Positions 1-15,426 of a stretch of 64,000 nucleotides of DNA are shown one piece after another. The translations under genes were made by a program, and so were the position numbers. The DNA is from Apostichopus parvimensis (Eukaryota; Echinodermata; Holothuroidea; Aspidochirotida; Stichopodidae). Where the stretch lies: contig KN882928.1 of NCBI GenBank assembly GCA_000934455.1, positions 89,554 to 153,553 of the forward strand, in the 5' to 3' direction. How positions within the stretch are numbered: position 1 is the stretch's first letter; each line of letters opens with the position of its first letter. The notes beneath the pieces were generated by a model. The model worked only from the letters and a program-made list of their open reading frames with translations, was not told the origin of the DNA and did not search any database.

Positions 1-433
1 ATGCAATTAGCTAAATTTAGCCGATACCGGAAACATCTGCTGATAATATGATATCATATGATAATAGTGAAACTGGCAAAACATTGCACCAGATCACATC
101 TTAGGACCTTTAAATGTTCAAAAATTTCTCAAAGGGGATAACCCCTCCCCTTAGACCCCTCACCCATATCAATCGCAAAATGTGCTCCCTCTTTGCAAAT
201 TCCTGGCTACGTTGCTGTTCCTCATTACTATTCAGTGTGAGTAGAGCTGTGAGGGATGCATGAATATTCATGACCTACATAATGAAGCTGTTTTCCCCTC
301 ATTTCATAATCCTTATTATAATATTATATTTATTATAATTATATTAATTATAATTATTATATTATACATAAGAGCAATAGAATGATTGATACCTTGTTCT
401 CTTCTCATTATGTTTTCTTTTTCTATTTCACAG

Positions 434-508
434 TCAACTATTTAGCTCCTGATTCGTTGCCACCGCAGCAACCACAAGTATCCCCAGATGGCACAAATCA
501 AAATATAG
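434..508 (+). CDS. Linker exon (Pro/Gln-rich), protease gene
   Basis: A 75-nt phase 1-1 exon between a strong acceptor (pyrimidine tract then cag at 431-433) and donor gtaacc at 509. It reads [14 protein letters not shown] then [10 protein letters not shown], with no cysteines. It looks like a flexible spacer before the EGF exon. It is short and has no domain match, so support rests on the splice sites, the open frame and the matching phase. Confidence 0.5.
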
Positions 509-3500
509 GTAACCTGTTCCCCATTTGTCTAAGACTTAAAAATACCTTGATGCCCTAATACTCATTTACCTCTGGATATATAGGTTATAATATTTCCTTC
601 ATCAAGTGAATTGATAACTTTTGATTCACCATTTTCAAGTAGAAAATGATTATGTTACTTGTTTTGTCGTTTTTGGCCTCCCTTGTTCCTCTCCCGCCTT
701 TGAGGGACTTGCCTTTGTTGTATGTTCTTTTACGTGTTGAGAAAAACTACTAGCCATGTGCCCACATGGTGTCATCTACAACAGACGAACAGGTAATCGA
801 GAGACAAGATTTTCAGAGTAAGTCGTGGATTTTTCAGATTAACTTCACAACAGGAAACAATAAGCAGTGTAATACTTGTGTGAATTCCCTGAGTGGGTTC
901 CTTGGAGAGTGACATGCTTAAAAAATGTGAATTTTTGGGGCAAGTCATCTTGTGGTGGTGTAATTTTAATATCTATTGTAATTAGCTGCTTTTGAATTGC
1001 ATGCCTCCAGTTAATTTTGGAATGTTAAGAGACCAGAAATACAAAGAGAAACAAAAGACAAGAAACATAAAACAATAAGAGATGTTTATTTTATTTAGGA
1101 AGTTTTTGGTAAAGTGTTTTTCTGTCTTTGCTAGTGACTTGCTCAGAACAGCCGTGCATGGAAGATGGAATCTGTCAGGATAATGGGAACGGAGGTTTTG
1201 TGTGCATCTGCCCCCCTAACTTGACAGGGGATCGATGTCAGATCGGTGAGTTTATATCAACACCCTACCCCCCAAGTCCTCCCCCCCACCCCCTAAACCC
1301 ATCCCGCCCACACACAAGAAAAATTCTGATTACAAAAGCTTTAAAGGAAATTAAGTTGTTAGTTTCCAACTTGATCTAAAAACATTTTGTTTTTTAACAA
1401 AATCTCCTTGGTTCCTGCAACATTAGGAAATATTGTTTGGTCCAGGGAAAGTTGAGGCCAAGAAATTATTGGGGGGAGGGGGAGGGGGATGGGGGAGGAG
1501 GGTGGGAGAGGAGACTGAAATGAAATTTACTGTAATTTGTTTCGATCTATGAGGTATTTTAGATACATGTTTTACCAGTCTAGTATTATTTTGAATAAAA
1601 TTTGGTTCATAAATGAAGGCATGTTCTAAACTGATGTCATAATTTTTGTTCATAAATTAATATTTAATAATACTAAACAAATAATCAAGTGACCCTCAAA
1701 TGCTACCATGTTCTAAACTGATTAGACTTCAAATGAAAAGTTCAGTGCAGCACAACTTATGCGCTATGTTTATTGCTAGTCGATTATAAGTCCATGATTG
1801 CAGAACCCAGGCATCTTACCCCACCGACCCCCTCCCCCCCACCCCATCAACCATCACATTTCTAAATGAAATGTTTTAGCTCTAATACAGCTTGTAGAGT
1901 GGTAGCCATGAAGTCTGCCGAAAGTATCTGGACACGTGCGTGGTGAATACAGGCAATCAGCAGGCATTAACAGATACTACCAGAAACATGATTGTTGAAA
2001 TACTCAATTTTACTGGCATCTGTTTACCATCGTGCTGTTGTCCCTAGGTATAACACTACACAGGAATCTCATCAGTTGTGATATTGGTTTAAATGCTTAA
2101 CAAAGAGCAACTTGAGAATATTTCCAGAACTTTGATCCATTTCCTCTCCTTTGTCCTGTGAAAATTAAAGTATCATCAACATCCCCTCCTCCTCCGCCTA
2201 TCCATCCTTCCCCTCCCCAAACAGTTTATGAAAAAACAAGCACACCCATACTGGACATCAGCTAATTGTGTCCTAATAAATGTCACAAAACGTTTTAAAA
2301 TATGATGATTTGAATGCTGCTGGGCAATATTTTCTCTTACGCTGCAAGTAATTTTTTTACTTTTCCTTGAAAAATTCATCATAGTGCATTGGTCAGATGA
2401 AATAGTTTCATTTCTTAAAGGAATATATATTGCATTTGACTTGAAGAGGCTCATGTTTCCTAGCTCTCTTCAAGATTTTTCATGAGATCTGTTTACCTGT
2501 TTCAAGATTATGTAATTTTTCATCATTTGCAAAACTAAAAAAAATCCTTAAGTTTAAGAAAGTACGGTATATGTACAGAGGAAGCAAGTGGTCAGAAAAA
2601 GTGTGAAGGAAAAAATTTCAAAATCATTCAAGAAAAACTGAGGATGCTGTTAATTTGCATTTGTTGTTTGAATATTCAAAATCAACAAACGTGAAATTAT
2701 ACGTTTCGCATGGACCTAAATAATTGTGCGGTATATTCCTTTATTTTGAAATGAATCTTCATTTTGTAAGTGGGCATTCTCTTTGCAAACTTTATCATGG
2801 GCTTTGGTTTATGTTCACCTATTCTTTGCATCTGTCATCTAAAGAAACTTTTTAACACTTATTGTTTTAGCTTTTGCTCAGAGAACTTACCTTTTTGGTT
2901 CTGCTATACATCTCAATCTATTTAAGCCTCTCTCCCCCTTCCCCCCACCACCACCATTAATCCCTTTCTTCTTTTGTAAGAAAATTTTCAATCTTTCTCT
3001 CCAAAACAACACAATTCTCTCAGAATAGCAGTAGTTTTAAAAATAATGCCTGTTTCATCCTATTCAGACTGCAGTCACTGGGTTTCCTTAGTATTTTCTG
3101 GATTTGTTCAAGACAGTATATTCTTTAAATGTACTAGGCCTAAGCATAAAGATTGACTAGCCTATGGTTATACTTTAAATGTACTAAGCATATCTACTGA
3201 CTATAGCCTATGGTCTTATACTTTAAAAGTAACTGAATAGACCTAGCTATGCTAGCCTACCATGATAATTCAACCATATAGTTTACCCATATCTACATTG
3301 GCTTAAATCTGTTACTTAGTACTGTATTTCAGTCCACTTTCGTTCACACTTTTGCTTTACAAACCAAACAAAATGCAAATAATCTATTCACATTTTTGAG
3401 GTTATGTAGCTTCCTGCCTCTTAAAAGGGTGCCAGTCAACTGTTTTTAGCCCTTGAGTGGCAATTATGTGATAACTGTAATGAGTAATGAGTTCACTATA

Positions 3501-4952
3501 AACTTAAAACTGCAGTTTTAACAAACCAATTACAGGGAAATGAAATTTGCTTTTGTTATGATTTAAATTAGCAAGATTATTAACAAAAAGTCAGGTTTTG
3601 CTTTGCGCTCGTCAGTCGGTCTGTGCACTGCAAGGCTTAATTGTAAGGGTATGAGACTTGACTATCGAAACACTAGGACACAATGCATATGGGCAAGTGC
3701 TGTGGCCGAGTGGATAAAGGCGCTGGCAATTGAAGCAATGAGGCTTAGCAATCGGGAGGTTCAAAGGTTCGATCCAGGTCATAGTAAGGTGGGTTTCTCA
3801 TCCAAGAGCTATCCACAGTTTTCCCATCTGAAATAACTTTCTAACTTGATGTTGAAGTGGAAGAGACCAGACATGAAAGATGTAATCCATAAGCCTTTGC
3901 CAGCTTCTCCCTCATTCATGGTCGCTTAAGCGTAAGAATAACTGCCTGATTATTAAAGGCATTGAAGACTCGCCCCCAACCGTGTGCGACCATCTGAAAA
4001 AGTTAACTTTCTGTTGTTTGCAAGTGACGTTTTGTTTGTGTCGCTACAAAATGCAGACAGTAATGAAACGTGATACCTTGTTATCTTTAACTGGACCTGA
4101 GATGTCCATTGCTGTATCATTTATACACTGTGCTGTGGGTATTGACGGCAGCTGTATGTACTGACTGTACACTAGTGTCTAATTACCGATGGTAGCAAGC
4201 TGTGTGTGTATTTTCTGAGATCGATGGTACAGTAGTGTTTAACACTTCTGTTACACCTCATTCGAAACTAGGTCAAATTACCGGCATAAGACGTTTCTTT
4301 TTGCGCCAGTCTTCACACCCTTTAAGTAAGCGTAAGAATAACTGCCTGATTATTAAGTCGAGCTTGCAGTTAACTTTACATGAAAATTATAGTCTAGTGC
4401 TGGTCCAAGCATTGCTATGAAAATGTCGGTAATGGATATTATGCTTCAGTAAACTCATAGACGGTCTCAAGGTATCTAAATATCTGTTATGACATGAATG
4501 TAACAGTCAGACAGGTTTTTTTGTCCTCTTTTCTATACATTAATGTGGAAGGGCTGGAGTGGGGGCAGGTTATTAGGTTGCAATATATTGCATTTCACAG
4601 ATCTTAAGAAGAAATTGCCGCTAGTAGAGGACTCCTGTTTGATGTTTTTAAAGCGTTGCCAGTTGTCGTACATTCTTTATATAAGGGGTGATGGGCTAAC
4701 GGGCAGGGGTAACCACATGTGTCGATATTCAATACCTCGACATAGGCAGATATTTGAGTTTATCTTTAGATTTAAATCTATTGTTGTCTTCATTTAGGCC
4801 AGAAGAACAAAATAGTAAATATTCCAAATAGATTTAAGTTTTGAAATAAGCATGAAGAATTATAATGCATAGTTGTAGTAAATTCTTTTCTCTTATGGCT
4901 GTAGCTTTAGAATTTGCTGATATAACTTTATATCAAGCAGTCTTAGTTTTCC

Positions 4953-4984
<32 letters not shown>

Positions 4985-7900
4985 TTTCATTCTTTTTTAA
5001 CTTTGTTTCGGCTAATTCAATTGTCCAATGCACTATGGTAGTACAGTATTGTTTGGTCATTTTCAATGGAAAAGGGTAAAAAAACAAAATCCAAGACTCA
5101 AATGAGATTACAGGGGTGGAGAGGGGTGGGTGAAGGGGGGGGGGAGGGTTTGACCAAGGGGAGTGGGACTGAAAATTTTGAGGTTCCTAATATCCCCCTT
5201 AACATAGGATACTGCCTTCCTCCCTAAATCCATTCTCCCTTGGAAGAAACTGTGGAAGGAAAAAATTGCCCAATAAACATTACTAGGGAAAACATGTCAT
5301 TTTCTGCAAATATATATATAATGGTACTCCAGCATACTGTAACTTTAGTCATATCTGAAATTATTTAAAAATATGACAACAATCCTTTGTTCATTGTTGT
5401 TGAGTTTGTAGTTGAAGCGATAACGGAAATTACAAAGTGCATAATGAGACGTGATGCACAGTAACAAATTTGTCAAAACTCAGACAGTGTTGTCTGCATC
5501 AGATCTAACACTAGAACTAGTCTAACCATGTGTGGCAGATTAATTAACAAAGAGTTAATTGATCTCATTAAGTTGATCTGGCCTTAGTGTAAACTGCATC
5601 TTCCACAAGTTTGGAAACATTTCTGTCTGACTCATATATAAATGTCTGAGTTATGATATATGAAAATCCATACTAATAAATTGGACTAAACCAAAGTCCC
5701 CTACCCCTACAAGTCCCCTAACACCGCAAGTCCCTAACCACCTTTTCTGTCACTCAGTTATAACTCACTATTAAAAATTTGATAATAACTTCTTGTCCCA
5801 CTCCATGAAACAATAAGCCTTCTTCCCCGCATCTCGTGACAAGTATTTTGGCTGGCATGCACCGATACTCGTTCAAGTATTAGTCAGCTGATCGAATCGT
5901 AAACTTTTACGTGAATATTACTCGTTGCATCTCGAAGAAGTGGCCCAGACCGAAATCGGTGAGGAATTAGCTTTTGTTTCTCTTCGTAATAAGATTTGTA
6001 ATGTAGAATTATCACTTAAAATCATTCCATAGGAAGGAAAGCACTAATCGGCCTAAGCTCTAGGCTATTTAAATTCAGGCTTAATTATATTTATTTCTCA
6101 ACTTTTTCTGCTTGTTCCAAAAGTTACCTAAAGAGGTATTTGACAATTTGAACTTTTTTTTTTTTTCTTGGGAATTTGAAGCTTTTTTTTGACATTTGAA
6201 TTTGAAGATTTGGGTAGTTGGCATTATTGCTTTATATCTTTGTGATATAAAGATGAAATCTCTTCTGAAACTATTTGCTGCACACCGGTGGTCCAGAATT
6301 GTACTCTTGAATTCAAATTTTGGAAAGGGGATTTGTCAGAGAAGTTTAATGACCAGTCACAAAATCGGAAGGAAAATATTCTTTTCTGCAGACTAAATTG
6401 CTGCTGTAAAGAAAGTTAACTTAGTTTATACAGTTCATAAGCATTTGGGTGTCCAACTATTGGACTTTAGCTCCGCCCCCCTTTATTTTTAGCTGTCCAT
6501 ATTTCTGAGTTTGGTTTGAACATTTCTTCCAACAATTCTACTAATCTGCCTCTGCACTTATTTTTTTTGCCTTACGAACATACATATTCTGATGTTTTCT
6601 TTTTCTGTTTTATCATTTTTTTTGGCGGGGTGGGAGGGGGTGTGGTTTCGCATTATTTTAATCTATTGTTATGTAAATTGTTTTGTGATCTAATTTCATC
6701 TTTCCCTCCTATTGGTGTCTTTTCTCTTCATCCTTCCTTGTATTTGACTTATAATGCAAATTGACCAAAATTATGTGAAGATTTGCTGGCAGGTGCATAG
6801 ATTAAAAGCATCACAAATGGGCCCTGGATAACTATCGGAAAAGGGGGGGGGGGTGAGTGAGGAAGGTGGTAAGTGGGGATGAAATTTATGAAATTTCGTA
6901 GGCTATTAAAAATATGGATAAAATGTTTGGGTGGATTTTTCATTTCCCTCTGGCCAAGGAGATTTCGAAAACACTAAAATTTGGTCAAAATTTTTCGTAA
7001 TTTAGAACGCTTTACCGGCACCTCTGTATCACATTGTTTATATCATCTTTTCCAGAAACAACAACTTGACTTCCACTTTCACAGTTGATGGCTAAAATTA
7101 ATTAATCCCACAAGAATTATTATTAAAACATTCGCATCCCATCTCTACTTCAATTTCTGTCATTTTTATATACAGTATATGACATTGAATTTTTTTATAT
7201 TTTTTTGTAGCTTTAACATGCCCCTCTCTTGATCCCCTGGGTAATGGGGTCATATCTTGCACAATGGGGAGGACCGTGTACAGCCGTTGCAGTCACACAT
7301 GCAATACAGGCTTTTTACTTCTGGGATTGATGGATAGGACTTGTGGTGAAGATCAGAGATGGACAAACATCGCTCCAATTTGTGAAAGTAAGTGTTTTAA
7401 CAATACGGCTAATTTTCTCAGAGCCCCAGCATCATATTTAAGAAGGTTCAACTTAAGGCAGATGGTTATTGGAAAAGTTTTTTAGTTTTTTTTACCTCTG
7501 CTAGGACAAGCTGTTTGTTGATTCAAGCTCTTTGATATGATTGTTACTGTGGATAATGTAAACAGCTTTTCCCAATATTAGCATATGTTGTAAAATTAAT
7601 CTTTTTTTGTGAGATTGATAAAATGTAATCCACAAATCTGAAACAATTTAGCATGAGTGTAAACTCTTTGACATAGTTGAAGATCAATTGAATTATCATT
7701 AAAAGATGTTTTTTTTCTTATGCGGCTACAATTAAAAACATGTCTTAGTCAAGATAACATAAAGCTTCATCAAGCCATTCAAATTATTATAGTAACTTTT
7801 AATGCCAATCCCAGATTGAAATGTTTAATGCCCACCCCAGACTGAAACGTTTAATGCCCACCCCAGACCAAATGTTTAATGCCAATCCCAGGCTGAAACA

Positions 7901-10900
7901 TTTAATGCCCACCCCAGACCGAAACGTTTAATGCCCACCCCAGACCGAAACGTTTAAAGCCAATCCCAGATCAAAACGTTCAATGCCCACCCCAGACCGA
8001 AACGTTTAAAGCCAACCCCAGACCAAACGTTTAATGCCAATCCCAGACTGAAACGTTTAATGCCCACCCCAGACTGAAATGTTTAATGCCCACCCCAGAC
8101 CGAAACGTTTAATGCCAATCCCAGACTGAAACATTTATCGCCAACCTCTTAAGCATCACATGTCAACCTTAAAAACTTAACTATTTAATACAAACCTCAA
8201 AATTTAAGCAGTAAATTCCAGTCCCAAACTGAACCATGTAACGCCAACCAAAACTTCAACTATTATTTTAATCTTAACCTCAAACTTTACCCATTGAATA
8301 CTAACCTCCAACTAAGCATTGATACCAAACTTAAAGAGGGTTCTATGTTTGATGTAATGTCACTCCATTCCCTCAATGTTTAAAAATGCTTTGTAAAAGT
8401 CAAAAACAGAAAATAACGTCAGAAACCTTTAAAATAATTTTGAGCATGCTAACTTTGGAAGCCATCGATAATTTTGCATTTGCTTGTTTTGTTTCTACTT
8501 TCAGTGCCTGCTTGTTCCCTTCTACCAGACGTTGAGGGGGCTGTGAAGTCGTGCTCACGTGAAAATGCCCTGCAAAGTGTTTGCACCTATCGTTGTGAAG
8601 ATGGGTCCACTTTACAACAGGGGGGATTGTTTGTGGTTCGGGTTTGCCGTGAAGGTGGTCTGTGGACAGGATCACAACCAGTCTGTTTGTGTAAGTAGTC
8701 GTGATTAGTAATTTACAGTAATAATTAGAGGAAGACATTTTAAAAGAGATCTTTTGCAGGCCCAAGCCGATTGCTTTAATTGTGAAATTGCTGAGCACTC
8801 TGTGTATCTGTCGGTCAAAACGAAATGCTCGTAGCAAAACATCCTCGTAACAAAACCACATCCTTGTAGCAAAACCACAACCTCGTAGCAAAACCAAATC
8901 CTCATAGCAAACTTCATACACGTAGCAAAACCACATCCTCGTAGCAGACCACATCCTTGTAGCAAAACCACATCCTCGTAGCAAAACCACATCCTCGTAG
9001 CAAAACCACATCCTTGTAGCAAACTCCATACACGTAGCAAAACCACATCCTTGTCGCAATCCCCATACACATAGCAAAACCACATCCTCGTAGCAAAACC
9101 ACATCCGCATAGCAAACCACATCCTCATAGCAGAACCACATCCTCATAGCAAACCACATCCTCATAGCAAAATCACATCCTTGTAGCAAACCCCATACAC
9201 GTAGCAAACCACATCCTCATAGCAAACCACATCCTAATAGCAAACCACATCCTCATAGCAAACCACATCCTCTTAGCAATATCACATCCATGTAGCAAAC
9301 CCCATACACGTAGCAAAACCACATTGTAGCAAAACCACATCCTCATAGCAAAACCACATCCTCATAGCAAAACCACATCCTTGTAGCAAAACTACTTCCA
9401 CTAGCATTTTCTAGTACGCTATCAAGAAAGATTTGGATTTTTTTTTAATTTGGTGATACTTTCAATTTTCTCAAGGAAAATAACAAGAATCTCATTTGGG
9501 TGAAATTCTAAATACAGAGAACATTGACAGCTAATCAAGCAATCCAAATATATCAGCGCCCTGGAGTAGGGGATGGTTTGGTCAGTCAAACTTATAGTTT
9601 ACATGGGATCAATCATATCTCAAGTTTAGGGACAAAATATTGAGATGTTGTTCTCAACTAATTAATATTGTGGAATATTTTTTTTAACTTTTATAATGTC
9701 TGCCACTAGGATAATACCTCTAAGTTTGCTTTTTTATGATTATAATTCTTTTTCCAACAGGATCATTAAGAAGTGTGTCCCTTTTTCACCACACAAATAT
9801 TTTAGAGTAAAATGAATTATTTTATTTATTTATTTGTGTGTTTGTTTGTTGTAGCGTTAGAGGGATGTTCAAAATACTACCACAATATCAGTTTACATGA
9901 TTAACACATCGCAATCCCTAACCTAGGTCTGCATTTCTGCAACTTAATAATACTTACTAGGTTCTTATGACTATAATATCTATGGGTTAATTAAATTGTG
10001 TAAAGGTAAGAGGGCCTGAATGACCAGTAACAGTTACAGAAGGGACAAATACATACACAGAGCACAGACAGATTAATGAGTAAGGCGAACACAAAAAGAG
10101 AAAGATGTAAAGAGGATTAGTAGAGAAGGGATAGAGAGAAGAAAGAAACTAACAGGGGGAAGAGGAGAGGTAGGAGATAAACTGCAGAGGGACAAAGAGA
10201 GGATTATGGGAAGAGGTAGTGAGTAAACTAGAGAAGGAAAAAGACAGAAACGTGTGGAGAAAAAAGGGTGGAAGAGAGCTACGAAAAGAGGAGTGACGAG
10301 AGGTGGGGGAACCAGAAAAGAAAAACGAAATGAAAAAAAAAAAGAAGGGGAGAGATGGAAAGGGGTGTGGTGGTGAAGGGAGAAGAAACGTTAGTCATGT
10401 CCTTCCTGAATGGTTAATTAAATTATAATAGTGACAGGCTCATCACTTATATTGACTCAAATATTTGTTAAATCTGGTGAATGACATTGTAAGTTAATTA
10501 AATACCTCAATTTCAAGTTCTTGACTTTGGTTATCTAAGCATTTGGTCTTTGAGTTGTATGTGTGAACTTACAGTTTGACTTCAAAAACTTGTAACTATT
10601 AGCACACCTTGAACTAATTGGCTGTCACAATGCTGGCAAGTTGCCATGGTTACAACTATCTACAGTGTCATGCACCTAACCATTGCCTTCCCTCAATTTT
10701 CTTTTTCATGTTTCAAACTGCCAGACCACCTAATTTAATGTCACATCAGGCATTTTTAATGTTTCCCAACATTCTGTTCTCTCTGACGTGTGTTTCATTG
10801 TCCTTTGTGTACAGCCGGTGGTTGCAGCACCCTGATTGCACCATCCAACAGCGATCTCATTTGCACCGACCAATCAAATCCCGGCAGCGCCTGCGTGTTA

Positions 10901-13900
10901 TCCTGCAATGATGGTTTCAGTATAAGCAACAACTTTGGTCAAGTACGACGGTGCCTCGATTCGGGCCGTTGGTCTGGCAGCCCTGCTTCGTGTTTGCGTG
11001 AGTTTTTCTATGACATTTTTAAGTCAAGTTTCTCACCCTTGTAAATTTTTACTCCCGTTTTGCATTTAAACGTGGCTGTCAACATGCATTATCACATTAT
11101 TCAGCCAACCTTCTTTATGTCTAGGTCTGCCAGATAGTCTGACAATCCAGCACACTGCCCTCTCTCCCTGTGAGGACATCTTGCTGAACGCATGGTATGT
11201 CCAGCATTTCTGATGGGAAAGGAGATCTGAAAGCAAAGTGAACAGTTTTTTTTATGAAAATCCTAAAGCTCAACATTTACAGCTATATCAGCAAATGTTT
11301 ACATAGTAGTGGCACTCCTTGGTAAAGATGCCTTTGCACATAATTTATATGGGATTTATGTTGCAGGTATACATATGTCCCCACTGAACAGAGAGCTGAA
11401 GATACATAGAAAAGAAAAAAAGGAACATTAATAGTTTAAAAATGATTCTGGAAGTAGCATGAAGCTAGTTAAGACCTTGTCACTTCTGAAATGGTGTGAA
11501 GAAGGTGATATAAAATTTCTTCCTTTCATTTCTCCAGCCATAATATGTCAGGATCTCCCCCCTATAGCGATGGGGGTCATAACATGTTCAGATGGTAACA
11601 TTTTCAGTAGCGTCTGTGTCTACACATGCAATGAGGGATTCTTCATCACAGATCTGAACAGTCAAAACCGTGTTTGTATGGATAATGGCCTCTGGAGTGG
11701 ACAAGAGCCAACATGTGAACCTAATACCGGAGGTGAGAACAGTAATAACAACAGTAACTAAAACAATAACATGAACAACACTAATAACAACAGTAACAAA
11801 CTCAATAACATTTGTAACTAAAACAATAATGTTAAAATAAGTACAATAACATACACAACACTAATAACAACAGTAAAAAAAACAATAACATGAACAACAC
11901 TAATAACAACAGTAACAAAAACCAAATAACAATAATAACAACAAGAACAACATTATAAATACAACAGCAATATTAGCAGTAACAAATACAACAAGTACAA
12001 TAACAATAAAATAATAATAGTAAGAACAACAAAGACAATGCTTAAAACAACAAAGCTGTTAACAATAGCAACAAACAGTAATAATAACATGAAGAACATT
12101 CATAATAGTATGAAAAACAACAAGTACAATAAAAATAACAACTACAGTGTAATAACAAGCAGTACAATAATAAAAACAATGGTAACAATAATAATAACAG
12201 TGTGGATGTGGTGTGGTGCAAAAACAGCTTTGGAGTTGAGTGTAATTAACCTCAATTCAATCCTCAAATGCCATAAAATCTGTTTACTTCTTTTATTTCA
12301 AACAATGAACAATGAATTCAAAATTTTTTTTTCACACTGATATAATAAGTGTCCCGGTGCAAAACTGTTGATTCGTTGACTGTTGATTCGTTGACTGTCG
12401 ATTCGTTACTTCGTTTTGGTGAATCATGTCAAAGCTGGTGTCTTAATTGTAGTTATTGCTAATTAATTTTGAGTGTCGCTTGGTATGGTTAACTAACTTG
12501 GTAAATTAGTTGTCACATTAAATGGCCGGAAAGTTGCTTTGTTTTTACTGCAATGGAATTTACAGCTGATTCCCTATTCTAGATTTGCCAAGCTTAATGT
12601 GGCCTTTGATGGAGTTTTTTTGTTTGTTTTTTTGTTTGTTTTTTTGTGTCTCATCATCATGACTTCAAACAGTTTCACAGTATAACTTTAGTGGTCGCAT
12701 TTTGTGAAGCATTTTCGAAGGCTCTGCATATTATTCTCTCATTGACGATTATAGTTTCCTGTGTAGAAAACTCCTATACATCTTTCACTTATAAAGCAAC
12801 TTGACCATGTAGTATAGCATTATGCGATGCAATACTGGATACAGTATTCCGTGAGTCTGCCAAACTTACTTAATAATCAAATAATGGATTAAAATTGATT
12901 TCTGTTTCATATTGGCTGCCTCCTAGGATTTCTTCACTGAATGAAAGGGAGGTTTTGAGAGAACGATGATTCCTCACGATTCCACAAAACAAATCAAACA
13001 GTTTTAATCACATACAGTATCGAAGTCATATTCGAGAGTAAATGTCGAATTCAAACCTTTTTGTTCATTTCCTTAAAACTATCGAATGAAACAATGAAAC
13101 GTTTGACTATTCAATCTACCAAACTGCATTGTAATATTTCTTCAAATAGAATGACATGGGGGGGGGGGAAGAAAAAAGCTGGGTTGAGCTAACAAACCTT
13201 TTTCTGTTTCATCGTCAGGAAATAACGTCACCTGTCCGGAATTAGGTCCTGTTGTTCAGGGCAGTATGGTCTGTACTAACAATTTCTTTCAGGGAAGCAC
13301 CTGCATCTACACATGTGAGGCAGGCTTCAATTTAATTGGTGGTAATTTCTTACAATGTGGTGACAATGGAGCATGGGACCAAACACCTCCAACATGTGAA
13401 GGTAAGATTCGGGTAGACTAGAATAAAATAATAAATCAAATCAAGAGAATGTTGAAAAACTGCTGACGACAGTTGCATGAATGGGAATTGAAATTAAAGT
13501 TCTTTGGAACTTTGGTTTTAATTCTCTCAATCTACTGTTCCCTTTTATACTTTTCAATTTTCAAACTATATATTATGCATTTATCCATTTTAATACAACA
13601 TTCAGTGCATCTAAAGTTTCATAGTTGAGAAGTCACACATATATGTAAGGTTAAAGGTCACAAACCATGTTCATTGATTGCAATATGTTAGGCCTACTAG
13701 CCTAACATTCAAAATCCAATAGACCAATGAAATTAAACACTAGTATGCACATTTTATTGGGTAATATCAGTTGCCTTTAAAAATCATAACTATACGATGG
13801 CAAACATTTTTCCAATACTCTTTGTGGAAAGCATTTTTTCAAATTCTCAGTTCACAACTTTAATGCGAGGATACTAAAGTGAATATTGATCCCAATTTTC

Positions 13901-15393
13901 TCTCTTACTTTCACAGTTCCAGAAGTGGTATCTTGCCCTATTCTTGGTACCCTCGATGGAGGTAACATAATGTGCACCAATGGAGAAGCTGAGGGCAGTG
14001 TCTGCATCTACAGGTGCAATGAGGGGTTGGTCCTCAGCGACCTCCTGGCGACCTCTGCCATCAGAACGTGCGGAATAGATAGACAGTGGACTGGAATGGA
14101 TTTGACGTGCACAGGTATCTTACTGCATGACCCTACATGGCTAAGGATTGTTAGAAAAGATGTTACAAGTATGCACAGTTGAGATACCTGGCTGACACAT
14201 ACAAACATTCTGGAGTTGTGTTGCTATAGCAACACTCACTAGACTTTTATGTCTAGTTCTGCAGGTATCTTTCTGCTTGACCCTACATAGCTAAGGATTG
14301 TTAAAAAAAAATGTTACAAATATGTACAGTTGAGATACCATTGGCTGACAGATAAATACAAACATTCTGGAGTTGTGTTGCTATAGCAACACTCACTAGA
14401 CTTTTATGTCTAGTTCTGCAGGTACAACCGTTTTGGGGTTTTTGTTAACAATCCATGATCAGTTGTGAAATGGAGTCTGGGTTTTCCCTAGATTTTGCTA
14501 ACTTACATGAGCATGCACAATTATAAAAAATTGTCTGTATTTGAAGATAAATGGCGGATCAATTAGTTTAAAAGCTAGGCCAGGTGGGGCGGAAAATTGT
14601 TCAGGCGGTGTATTTAATATGTTAAGATGTTTGGAACCGATTGCTCAGGCATATATGGTTGGGTTGGACGTATGCTCACTAATTAGTGTTGGGCTAGAAT
14701 ATATGCTATGGTAACTACAAATATGGTACCACTTTACTGGAGGTACCCATCAAAAACAAGTTTTGTTTCCACAAAGGAGATTGAAAGACCTTTGAACTTA
14801 GACCACTCCCCCAACGTAGACCACTCCCCCAACTTAGACCACTCCCCCAAGCCACCAAATAGTGTTGTCCTTTCTTTACACCAAATATGGTCACCCTAAA
14901 GTCCTTTTGTATCATAGTAAGCCTCCCTGTTGTATGATATCTGCTGGCAATCCGTGTTGGCAAGATGTGTGCTATTGTTATCAATTTCACCATAGTCATT
15001 TCTGTCATAGAGTTTGATTTGAATTTCTTGAATAAATAAATAAAGCATCTCTCATGAAAAAAAAACAATTTTACTATAAAGGTACAGAATGGTTCTTGAG
15101 ATGTGTATCACACTCCTCAATATGTTACTTTCCAGTCTGATCACAAACATGACCTTCGACCTTAGTTAACTTCAGACCATTGGTTCCCTCCCGTAGGTGT
15201 GACTTGCCCAGTACTCTCTGCAATTACCGATGGCACCCTCGATGCTTGCACCAATGGCCTCGATTTAGATAGCTCATGTACCTACAGTTGTCTTACGGGA
15301 TTTAACCTTATCGGCCCAACCACAAGGCTCTGTCTTCCAACTGGGATATGGACGGGCATGGAACCCTCCTGTCAAGGTAGTATCCTTGATTTG

Positions 15394-15426
<33 letters not shown>

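Larger units (their letters stand above)
1246..7210 (+). other. Long intron (EGF to CCP1)
   Basis: No CCP- or EGF-like exon was found on either strand. It contains poly-G and poly-C rich tracts (about 1258-1300, 1480-1510, 5110-5160, 6846-6860), a tRNA-derived SINE head near 3697-3775, a 30-bp direct repeat at about 3927 and 4327, and an ATT microsatellite at 4956-4983. Confidence 0.6.

Noticed and set aside
3697-3780. Possible tRNA gene
   Set aside because: A and B boxes are good but there is no convincing acceptor stem or anticodon arm; a related copy elsewhere in the window indicates a SINE.
8400-9207. Long overlapping open frames on the - strand (97-242 codons)
   Set aside because: They come from the 19-bp minisatellite; all frames give Gly/Cys/Phe/Ala repeats with no domain or splice support.
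12038-12340. Asn/Lys-rich + strand frame
   Set aside because: Translation of the AAC-rich simple repeat after CCP4.
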